Source: Profundibacterium mesophilum KAUST100406-0324 (GTDB lineage: Bacteria; Pseudomonadota; Alphaproteobacteria; Rhodobacterales; Rhodobacteraceae). Taken from it: a DNA stretch of 64,000 nt. Shown piece after piece: positions 26,222 through 34,190 of the stretch. Positions within the stretch are counted from its first letter, which is position 1; each line of letters starts with the position of its first letter. The DNA lies in assembly GCF_009835145.1 (NCBI RefSeq), contig NZ_APKE01000036.1, forward strand, positions 62,001-126,000. Direction: 5' to 3'. Position numbers and translations under genes: made by a program. The notes under the pieces were generated by a model. That model did not search any database. It saw only the letters and a list, made by a program, of their open reading frames with translations, and had not been told where the DNA came from.

Positions 26222-26652
26222 TACTGCAAACTCCTCCAAGCTTGGATTTGCTGGTCTTGGCAATAGGCGACCATACGGTAATCGTTGCCCCATTTTTCGC
26301 GACATGTTGCCAAAATCGTTCCGGAGATCTGATCCGGAACGTCGTCGACTGGAGTATCAAGGCTGTTGGAAGCAGATACCTGTTGCTCGATGCAATATTC
26401 GACCATCCTGTAATCCTTTACCCACTTGCTGTCGCAGCCAATTATAATGGTCCGCAAAGTTTCGGAGCTTTCAGCCTGAAGGCGAAACTGATCTACCACA
26501 CCTGCCGCACTGCGTTGCTGATCGCGGCAGTATGTAGCCATTTGAAAATCATTCCCCCATTTCTCGTCACATTGAGAGACTATAGCTTTGTCGTCGAAAG
26601 CGTATCCCGTTGAGGCTACGAGCATGAACAGGGTGACTAGCAAGGGTTTCAT
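26221..26652 (-). CDS. Exported protein with three cysteine-tryptophan repeats, inside the glycerol operon
   Basis: A 143-residue protein with a signal peptide (MKPLLVTLFMLVASTGYAF). The mature part has three copies of a motif of the form C-x2-K-W-x2-D-[FY]-x-M-x2-YC-x3-QQ (first cysteines at about residues 28, 72 and 117), separated by polar linkers, so three disulfides are possible. I do not assign a function. It lies between glpQ and glpU, where the standard operon has no gene I know of, yet is coupled on both sides (TGATG with glpQ, TAATG with glpU). The coding DNA is clearly more AT-rich than its neighbours, suggesting later acquisition. Confidence 0.8.
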   Translation of the reverse strand: MKPLLVTLFMLVASTGYAFDDKAIVSQCDEKWGNDFQMATYCRDQQRSAAGVVDQFRLQAESSETLRTIIIGCDSKWVKDYRMVEYCIEQQVSASNSLDTPVDDVPDQISGTILATCREKWGNDYRMVAYCQDQQIQAWRSLQ

Positions 26653-27542
26653 CACACCCTCCCCAGGGCGAAGCCCTTGGCGATGTAGTTGCGGACGAAG
26701 TAGATCACCAAGGCCCCCGGCACGATGGTCAGCACGCCGGCGGCGGCCAGCACGCCCCAGTCGAGCCCCGAGGCCGACACCGTGCGGGTCATCGTGGCGG
26801 CGATGGGCTTGGCATCGATACTGGTCAGCGTGCGCGACAGAAGCAGCTCGACCCAGGAGAACATGAAGCAGAAGAAGGCGGCGACCCCGATGCCGCTCGC
26901 GATCAGCGGAGTGAAGATGCGGATGAAGAAGCGCCCGAACGAGTAGCCGTCGATATAGGCCGTCTCGTCGATCTCGCGGGGCACGCCGCGCATGAACCCC
27001 TCGAGGATCCAGACCGCGAGCGGCACGTTGAAGAGCGTATGGGCCAGCGCCACGGCGATATGCGTGTCGAAGAGATTGACGCTGGAATAAAGCTGGAAGA
27101 ACGGCAGGGCGAAGACCGCCGGCGGTGCCATCCGGTTGGTGAGCAGCCAGAAGAACAGGTGCTTGTCGCCCAGGAAATTGTAGCGCGAGAAGGCATAGGC
27201 CGCGGGAAGCGCGACGAGAAGCGAGATCACCGTGTTCATCGTTACGTAGATGATCGAGTTGACGTAGCCCATGTACCATGACGGGTCCGTCAGGATCTTC
27301 GCGTAATTGGCGAAGGTCAGATCGCGCGGCCAGAGCGAGAAGGTGCCCAGGATCTCGGCATTCGTCTTCAGGCTCATGTTGATGAGCCAGTAGATCGGCA
27401 GCATCAGGAAGAGCAGGTAGAGACCCATCACGATCGCCGATCCCGAGGGACGCAAACGGCGGCGCGTCCGGGCCTCGGTGCGGGTGGGTGCAAGGTTCTC
27501 CGGGATCGATGCGGCGCCCGGTGCTGCTTTGCTCTCGCTCAT
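26652..27542 (-). CDS. glpQ: Glycerol ABC transporter permease GlpQ
   Basis: A 296-residue inner-membrane permease of the MalG type with six predicted helices (IVMGLYLLFLMLPIYWLINM is the first). The EAA-loop is visible at VPREIDETAYIDGYSFGRFF. It pairs with GlpP. The ATG overlaps the glpP stop (TGATG). The N-terminal cytoplasmic extension is basic and low complexity. The identity as glycerol permease follows from the conserved gene order rather than from substrate-specific residues. Confidence 0.9.
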   Translation of the reverse strand: MSESKAAPGAASIPENLAPTRTEARTRRRLRPSGSAIVMGLYLLFLMLPIYWLINMSLKTNAEILGTFSLWPRDLTFANYAKILTDPSWYMGYVNSIIYVTMNTVISLLVALPAAYAFSRYNFLGDKHLFFWLLTNRMAPPAVFALPFFQLYSSVNLFDTHIAVALAHTLFNVPLAVWILEGFMRGVPREIDETAYIDGYSFGRFFIRIFTPLIASGIGVAAFFCFMFSWVELLLSRTLTSIDAKPIAATMTRTVSASGLDWGVLAAAGVLTIVPGALVIYFVRNYIAKGFALGRV

Positions 27543-28414
27543 CACCTGCCGTCCCTTTTGTCGAGATTGGTCATTACCGTGTAGAAAACCCAGGAGATCA
27601 GCAGGATGACAAGGAAATACATCAGACTGAACGCGGCGGCGGGACCGAGGTCGAACTGTCCGAGTGCCATTTTCACAAGGTCGATCGAGAGGAAGGTGGT
27701 GGCATTGCCCGGACCGCCGCCGGTGACCACGAAAGGCTCGGTGTAGATCATGAAACTGTCCATGAAGCGCAGCAGGATGGCAATCATCAACACGCCCATC
27801 ATCTTGGGCAGCTCGATGTAGCGGAACACCTTCCAGCGGCTCGCCTGGTCGATCTTTGCCGCCTGGTAATAGGCGTCGGGAATGGATTGCAGGCCGGCAT
27901 AGGCCAGAAGCGCGACGAGCGAGGTCCAGTGCCACACATCCATCACGATGACGGTGGTCCAGGCGGCGATGAAATCCTGCGTGTAGTTGTAGGAGATGCC
28001 CAGCTTGTCGAGCGTGTAGCCCAGAAGACCGATATCCACCCGGCCGAAGATTTGCCAGATCGTGCCCACCACGTTCCACGGGATCAGCAGCGGCAGGGAC
28101 ATGACGACCAGACAGAACGAGGCCCAGAAACCCTTTTTCGGCATGTTGAGCGCGACGAAGACACCAAGCGGCACCTCGATGGCGAGGATGATCGCCGAGA
28201 AGGCCAGTTGCCGCCCGAGCGCGTTCCACATGCGCTCGCTCTCGAGCATCTCGCGGAACCACTCGAGGCCCGCCCAGAAGAACTCGTTGTTCCCGAACGT
28301 GTCCTGCACCGAGTAGTTCACCACCGTCATCAGCGGGATCACCGCCGAGAAGGCAACCAGGATAAGGACCGGCAGAACGAGGAACCATGCCCGCTGATTG
28401 GTCGTCTTGTTCAT
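27542..28414 (-). CDS. glpP: Glycerol ABC transporter permease GlpP
   Basis: A 290-residue permease of the MalF/UgpA type with six helices (FLVLPVLILVAFSAVIPLMT first) and an EAA-like loop (IPDAYYQAAKIDQASRWKVF). It forms the membrane channel with GlpQ and is energised by the GlpS/GlpT ATPases. Its ATG overlaps the glpT stop (TGATG). Confidence 0.9.
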   Translation of the reverse strand: MNKTTNQRAWFLVLPVLILVAFSAVIPLMTVVNYSVQDTFGNNEFFWAGLEWFREMLESERMWNALGRQLAFSAIILAIEVPLGVFVALNMPKKGFWASFCLVVMSLPLLIPWNVVGTIWQIFGRVDIGLLGYTLDKLGISYNYTQDFIAAWTTVIVMDVWHWTSLVALLAYAGLQSIPDAYYQAAKIDQASRWKVFRYIELPKMMGVLMIAILLRFMDSFMIYTEPFVVTGGGPGNATTFLSIDLVKMALGQFDLGPAAAFSLMYFLVILLISWVFYTVMTNLDKRDGR

Positions 28415-29496
28415 CACACGCGCTCCTGCTGCGGCGCCACGCGCCAGTCGTCGGCATAGACGTTCACGCCTGCGGGATCGAACTGGATGCCCGTCTCGCC
28501 GCTTGCGATTTCAGCATCCTCGGGAACGATCGCGTCGATCCGGCCCGCTTCGCTGTCGAGCCTGACGATCTTGTGACGCCCCACATCCTCGACGCGCAGC
28601 ACCCGTCCCGGCAGCCCATCGCTGCCCGACAGGCGAACGAATTCGGGGCGCACGCCGATCTGCGTGCGGCCCGCCGGCGCGCCGTAGCCCGCCCCGAGCG
28701 GCACCGTGGTGCCGGCGATCCGGGCCGCCGCGCCGTCGATTTTCGCATCCATCAGGTTCATTCCCGGCGAGCCGATGAAATAGCCCACGAAGGTATGCGC
28801 CGGGCGTTCGAAAAGCTCCTGCGGCGTGCCGATCTGCACCACGCGTCCGTCATGCATGACCACGACCTTGTCGGCGAAGGTCAGCGCTTCCGTCTGGTCA
28901 TGGGTCACGTAGATCATCGTATGGCCGAACTCGTGATGCAGGCTCTTGAGCTGCGTGCGCAGCTCCCATTTCATGTGCGGATCGATCACGGTCAGCGGCT
29001 CGTCGAACAGAAGCGCGTTCACGTCCTCGCGCACCATGCCGCGCCCGAGGCTGATCTTCTGCTTGGCATCGGCGGTCAGCCCGCGCGCCTTGTGATCGAG
29101 CTCGGCCTCCATGCCGATCATCGTGGCGATCTGGTTGACGCGCTCGGCCACGTAGTTGGGATCGGCCCCGCGGTTGCGCAGCGGGAAGGCGAGATTGTCG
29201 CGCACGCTCATCGTGTCGTAGACGACGGGAAACTGGAACACCTGCGCGATGTTGCGCTCGGCGGTCGAGGTCGCGGTCACGTCCCGCCCGTCGAAGAGGA
29301 TCCGTCCCTGGCTGGGATGCACGAGGCCGGAGATGATGTTGAGCAGGGTCGACTTGCCGCAACCGGATGCCCCCAGCAAGGCGTAGGCCTCGCCGTCGAC
29401 CCAGTCGTGGTTGAGTTCCTTGAGTGCATAATCGTCCTCCCCCGCCGGATTGGCGAGGTAGGAATGGGCGAGGTTGTCCAACGTGATCTTCGCCAT
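28414..29496 (-). CDS. glpT: Glycerol ABC transporter ATPase GlpT (degenerate signature motif)
   Basis: A 360-residue ATP-binding subunit with an intact Walker A (GASGCGKS, residues 42-49), Q-loop region (AQVFQFPVVYDTMSV), Walker B (NALLFDEPLTVID) and switch histidine (IYVTHDQTEALTFAD), followed by an MalK-like regulatory domain. The ABC signature is altered: LTADAKQKISLGRG stands where LSGGQ is expected, while the partner GlpS keeps LSGGQ. So the heterodimer should have one canonical and one degenerate ATP site. It is two bases or less from glpS. Confidence 0.92.
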   Translation of the reverse strand: MAKITLDNLAHSYLANPAGEDDYALKELNHDWVDGEAYALLGASGCGKSTLLNIISGLVHPSQGRILFDGRDVTATSTAERNIAQVFQFPVVYDTMSVRDNLAFPLRNRGADPNYVAERVNQIATMIGMEAELDHKARGLTADAKQKISLGRGMVREDVNALLFDEPLTVIDPHMKWELRTQLKSLHHEFGHTMIYVTHDQTEALTFADKVVVMHDGRVVQIGTPQELFERPAHTFVGYFIGSPGMNLMDAKIDGAAARIAGTTVPLGAGYGAPAGRTQIGVRPEFVRLSGSDGLPGRVLRVEDVGRHKIVRLDSEAGRIDAIVPEDAEIASGETGIQFDPAGVNVYADDWRVAPQQERV

Positions 29497-29497
29497 G

Positions 29498-30586
<1,089 letters not shown>

Positions 30587-31065
30587 TGCCCTGCTCTCCC
30601 AATCGCGCGGTTGCCGCTCGCGGCCCCCGCGCCTGTCCATGCATCCGGCCAGCCGGCCCGTTCCATCGTCGCCTCGCGCCCCGCCCGCTCCCTCGTTGCG
30701 ACATGGCGCGGCACGGCACCGCGCAAGAGGGCGGCCCGCGATCCTCCACAACAGGGGTAATCCCGCCAAAGGCGATCGATCAAGGCCTTGCTTCGCGTCA
30801 CCCCGCGATGGGGGCCCAGAACGCCGGGGCGGCGGATCACCGCCGGGCTGCGCAGAGGGCCGTGCAAGACACATGCCGCCGCGCCCCGATCCACACGCTC
30901 CGTCATCGCGATCGCCCCCGGCCCGAAACTCGCGGCAATCGACCATAACATATTCGTTATGGCAACATTTATCTTCCTTTCCTTTCGTTTAACGCGGCAT
31001 CGCTCTTGCCTTGCGATCCCTCCTGCCGTTCTATGCCTGCGAGACGGGCATTCGACGGGGGCCGG
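30587..31065. other. glpS-glpR divergent intergenic region
   Basis: About 480 bases without a convincing gene. The half nearest glpS is GC-rich and shows nothing I can name. The part close to glpR (about 30940-31000) is AT-rich and contains the inverted repeat and TTCGTT elements listed separately, so the divergent promoters and GlpR operator most likely lie there, leaving a long 5' leader for glpS. Confidence 0.6.
30943..30989. promoter_or_regulatory. Candidate GlpR operator: inverted repeat plus TTCGTT direct repeats
   Basis: A perfect 7-bp inverted repeat CCATAAC-N6-GTTATGG (30943-30949 and 30956-30962) lies in an AT-rich pocket, and the element TTCGTT occurs twice 31 bases apart (30953 and 30984), i.e. 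about three helical turns. DeoR-family glycerol repressors often bind repeated TTCG-containing elements; binding here is inference from position. Confidence 0.45.
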
Positions 31066-31857
31066 ATGAGCCTGGGTTTTCGACAATCCGACATTCTCGA
31101 GATCGCCCGGCGCGAGGGCAAGGTCACCGTGGACGGGCTCGCCGAGCAGTTCGGGGTCACGGTCCAGACGATCCGCCGCGACCTGAGCGAACTTGCCGAT
31201 GCGGGGCATATTTCGCGGGTGCATGGCGGTGCCATCCTGAGCTCCGGCACGACCAACCTGGGATACGAGGATCGGCGCGCGCTGCACGAGGCGGCCAAGG
31301 AAGCGATCGCGGCGCGCTGCGCGGAGCAGATCCCCGACGGCGCCGCGCTGTTCCTGAGCATCGGCACCAGCACGGAGGCGGTGGCACGCGCGCTCTCCGG
31401 ACATCGCGGATTGCTGGTCGTGACCAACAACATGAACGTGGCGCATATCCTCGCCGGCCATGCCCGGGCCGAGGTGATCGTCACGGGCGGCACGCTGCGT
31501 CCGCATGATGGCGGGCTGACGGGCGGGCTGACGAATGCCGCGATCCGGCAGTTCAGGTTCGACATCGCGGTGATCGGATGCTCGGCGCTCGATCCCGGGG
31601 GGGATCTTCTGGATTTCGATCATCAGGAGGTCGAGGCCGGCCAGACGATCCTCGCCCATGCGCGGCGCAGCTTCCTTGTGGCCGACCATTCCAAATTCTC
31701 GCGCGCCGCGCCCGTGCGCATCGCCTCGCTTCGTGACATCGACCGCTTCTTCACCGATCTGCCGCCTCCCGCCCCGCTGCCGCGGCTCTGCGCGCAATGG
31801 CGCACGGAGATCGTCACCGCGGGATCGGAGGAGGCCCCGGCGGGGCCCGCTTCCTGA
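31066..31857 (+). CDS. glpR: DeoR-family regulator, probable glycerol repressor GlpR
   Basis: A 263-residue DeoR-family regulator. The N-terminal HTH is clear (RQSDILEIARREGKVTVDGL, then AEQFGVTVQTIRRDL and the HISRVHGGAI wing). The C-terminal effector domain has the family-type GTSTEAVARAL phosphosugar-binding turn and VTNNMNVAHIL. Being divergent from glpSTPQUV suggests it senses glycerol 3-phosphate or a related ester. The usual partner glpD is not adjacent. The ATG at 31066 begins the family N-terminus. Confidence 0.88.
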   Translation: MSLGFRQSDILEIARREGKVTVDGLAEQFGVTVQTIRRDLSELADAGHISRVHGGAILSSGTTNLGYEDRRALHEAAKEAIAARCAEQIPDGAALFLSIGTSTEAVARALSGHRGLLVVTNNMNVAHILAGHARAEVIVTGGTLRPHDGGLTGGLTNAAIRQFRFDIAVIGCSALDPGGDLLDFDHQEVEAGQTILAHARRSFLVADHSKFSRAAPVRIASLRDIDRFFTDLPPPAPLPRLCAQWRTEIVTAGSEEAPAGPAS

Positions 31858-31940
31858 CCTGCCTCGCGCGCAGGACTTCCGCCCCGGCGCTTTACTCTCC
31901 CCCCGCCGCGCTGGCATCACATCGCATGGGGGAGGATGAC

Positions 31941-32687
31941 ATGCTCGATCTGGTGCTGTTGACGGCCGGCGGCTTCGTGGCCGGTATTCTGAACGCGGTC
32001 GCGGGGGGCGGGACATTCATCACCTTCCCGATCCTCGTCTTCGTCGGGCTCGACCCGATCGTGGCGAATGCCACGGCGACGGTTTCCGCCCTGCCGGGCT
32101 ATGCCGGGGGAGCCTGGGGATTTCGCCGCGACATCGGCGCCGAAGGCGCGCTCGGCGTCCGCGGCATCGTGCTCTTGTCGCTTGTCGGCGCGGCGGCCGG
32201 GGCGGCCCTCCTGCTGCTGACGCCCTCACGGGTCTTCGACGGGATCGTGCCGTGGCTGCTGCTGCTGGCTACCGCGCTCTTCGCCCTGGGTCCGCGCATC
32301 CTCGCCGCCTTGCGCCAGCGCGGGATCGGCGGGGCCGGCATCGTGACCAGCGCCGCGGTGATCCTCGCGGTCACGACCTATGGCGGCTACTTCAATGGCG
32401 GGCTCGGCATCCTTCTTCTCGCGGCGTTCGGCCTCATCGGTTTCACGGACCTGAACCGGATGAACGGGCTGAAACTGGTCCTGTCGTCATCCATGTCGAT
32501 CATCTCGGCGGTGATCTTCGCGGTTGCCGGGCTGATCGCCTGGCCGGAGGGGCTGTTGATGGCGGCGGCGGCGGCCGGCGGCGGCTGGAGCGGCGCCAAG
32601 CTCTCGCGGCGTATCCGGACCGATTGGCTGCGGGCCGGGATCACACTTGTCGGCCTCGTGCTCGCCGCTCTTTTCTTCGCCACGTGA
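31941..32687 (+). CDS. TauE/SafE-type sulfite exporter-family permease
   Basis: A 248-residue membrane protein of the TauE/SafE (DUF81) family with about eight helices. The family repeat is seen at GGFVAGILNAVAGGGTFITF and again at TTYGGYFNGGLGILLLAAFG. These transporters move small organic or sulfonate-type anions; the substrate here is unknown. The ATG at 31941 has a strong GGGGGAGG ribosome-binding site; an ATG at 31926 is less likely. It may belong with the catabolic genes downstream. Confidence 0.85.
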   Translation: MLDLVLLTAGGFVAGILNAVAGGGTFITFPILVFVGLDPIVANATATVSALPGYAGGAWGFRRDIGAEGALGVRGIVLLSLVGAAAGAALLLLTPSRVFDGIVPWLLLLATALFALGPRILAALRQRGIGGAGIVTSAAVILAVTTYGGYFNGGLGILLLAAFGLIGFTDLNRMNGLKLVLSSSMSIISAVIFAVAGLIAWPEGLLMAAAAAGGGWSGAKLSRRIRTDWLRAGITLVGLVLAALFFAT

Positions 32688-32788
32688 CGGGGCCGGCGGC
32701 GCGCCTCAGGGGGCAGGCTCTGGACAGGTTCCGGCCGCGGCGCTAGCACGAAGGCGCAGGGTTCTTCGGCAAGCCAAGGAGCAGTTCC

Positions 32789-33535
32789 ATGACAGATCGC
32801 GACACCGCACGCCGCGTGGAAGCCCTTCTTGCCGCGCGGGACGGCGGGGCGGCCGCGCCACATGCGCTTTTCGCCGGCATTTCCGCCGAAGAGGCCTATG
32901 CCGTGCAGCGCGGCGTGATGGCCGAGCTGGGCGAGACCGGCGCCTTCAAGATCGCCCGCAAGCCGGGCCAGCCGGTGATCATGGCACCGATCCCGCGGGC
33001 CGATATCCACGCCGCGCCGGCGTCACTGCCCGCCTCGGGACTGCGCCGGATCGGGATCGAACTCGAGATCGCCTTCGAGCTTATCTCCCCCCTGCCTCCA
33101 TGCGACGCCCCCGATTTCGAGACACGCGCCGCCCGCTGCGTCGCCATGCTGCCGGTGATCGAGATCGTCGACAGCCGTCTAGACGACCCCGAGGCGGCGG
33201 AGCCCGCAGGCAGGCTCGCAGACAACCAGATGGCGGGGGCTCTCGTGACCGGGCCGCGATGCGCCGGGTGGAATGACGGCGCACAGTCCCGGCGCGCCAG
33301 GCTCGAGATCGGGGGGCGCGCGGTTTTCTCGGGACCGGCCGTGCCCCCGGGCGGCGACGCCTTCGCGACCTTCTGCACGCTGGCGCGGATGATCGGAAGC
33401 CATTGCGGCGGGTTGCGGCCGGGCTCCATCGTGATCACCGGCTCTCTCAACGGGCTGCCCTGGGCCGCGCCCGGCGACACGGCCGAGGGGTGGATCGAGG
33501 GGCTGGGATCGGCGGCGCTGCGCATCGCGACGTGA
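32789..33535 (+). CDS. 2-keto-4-pentenoate hydratase family protein (MhpD-like)
   Basis: A 248-residue soluble enzyme of the MhpD/2-oxo-hepta-3-ene-dioate hydratase branch of the fumarylacetoacetase superfamily. The family-like features are AFKIARKPGQPVIMAPI, the acidic metal-binding stretch GIELEIAFEL (E-x-E), ending PGSIVITGSLNGLPWAAPGD. Such enzymes hydrate or decarboxylate 2-oxo-enoates. Neither a ring-cleavage pathway nor an aldolase is next to it, so the physiological substrate is open. It is convergent with the GntR gene. Confidence 0.8.
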   Translation: MTDRDTARRVEALLAARDGGAAAPHALFAGISAEEAYAVQRGVMAELGETGAFKIARKPGQPVIMAPIPRADIHAAPASLPASGLRRIGIELEIAFELISPLPPCDAPDFETRAARCVAMLPVIEIVDSRLDDPEAAEPAGRLADNQMAGALVTGPRCAGWNDGAQSRRARLEIGGRAVFSGPAVPPGGDAFATFCTLARMIGSHCGGLRPGSIVITGSLNGLPWAAPGDTAEGWIEGLGSAALRIAT

Positions 33536-33545
33536 CGCCGCCGCG

Positions 33546-34190
33546 TCACTCGGCGGCGCCGGCCAGCGTCTCGAGCTTGGCGAGGATATGCGCCTTCATC
33601 AAGGCGCCCGCATCGGCGGCATCCCGGCGCGAAAGCGCGGCGCTGATCGCCTCATGCTCCGCGACCGCGCGCGACCAGCGCTCGGGCGTGAGGTTGGCAC
33701 GGTACCGCGCACGCTCCGCCCGCCAAGCCAGGAGCGCGTGCGAGCGGATCAGGACCGGGTTGCGGCTGGCCTCCAGGATGCGGTTGTGGATGCGCTTGTT
33801 GATCTCGAAGTAGCGTGGACGATCCTCGGCCTCGAAGGCTTGGCGCAGCAAGGCGGTCTGATCCGCGACGGCGCCGAGCTCCGCGCCCGTCGCAGCGATC
33901 GCCGCCGTCTCCCCCGCCAGCCCTTCGAGCACGGCCAGAACCGGGAAGATCTCGCGCAGGTCGGCTGTCGTCTGGACCGAGATCACGGTGCCGCGGTTCG
34001 GAACGAGCTCGAGCAGCCCCTCGGCGGCGAGCACCTTGAGCGCCTCGCGCAGCGGGGTACGGGAGACGCCGAATTGCTCGGTCAGTTGCTTTTCGCTGAT
34101 CTTGGCCCCCGGCGCGAGCGTCTCCTCCAGGATCATCCGGCGCAGCCTGTCGGTAAGCTCCACCGCGAGCGCCGGCCGCCCCATGCTCAT
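33546..34190 (-). CDS. GntR-family (FCD/FadR subfamily) regulator
   Basis: A 214-residue regulator with an N-terminal winged HTH (LAPGAKISEKQLTEQFGVSR then TPLREALKVLAAEGL) and a C-terminal all-helical FCD ligand domain (FEINKRIHNRILEAS with metal-site-type histidines, AVAEHEAISAAL). FCD regulators usually respond to small carboxylic acids. Its ATG overlaps the stop of the FAD/Fe-S dehydrogenase gene (ATGA), so it is co-transcribed with it and likely controls the divergent aminotransferase-TRAP operon. Confidence 0.9.
   Translation of the reverse strand: MSMGRPALAVELTDRLRRMILEETLAPGAKISEKQLTEQFGVSRTPLREALKVLAAEGLLELVPNRGTVISVQTTADLREIFPVLAVLEGLAGETAAIAATGAELGAVADQTALLRQAFEAEDRPRYFEINKRIHNRILEASRNPVLIRSHALLAWRAERARYRANLTPERWSRAVAEHEAISAALSRRDAADAGALMKAHILAKLETLAGAAE

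Noticed and set aside
32789-33535. Assigning the MhpD-like gene to aromatic meta-cleavage
   Set aside because: No dioxygenase, aldolase or acetaldehyde dehydrogenase gene is nearby; only the family can be supported.
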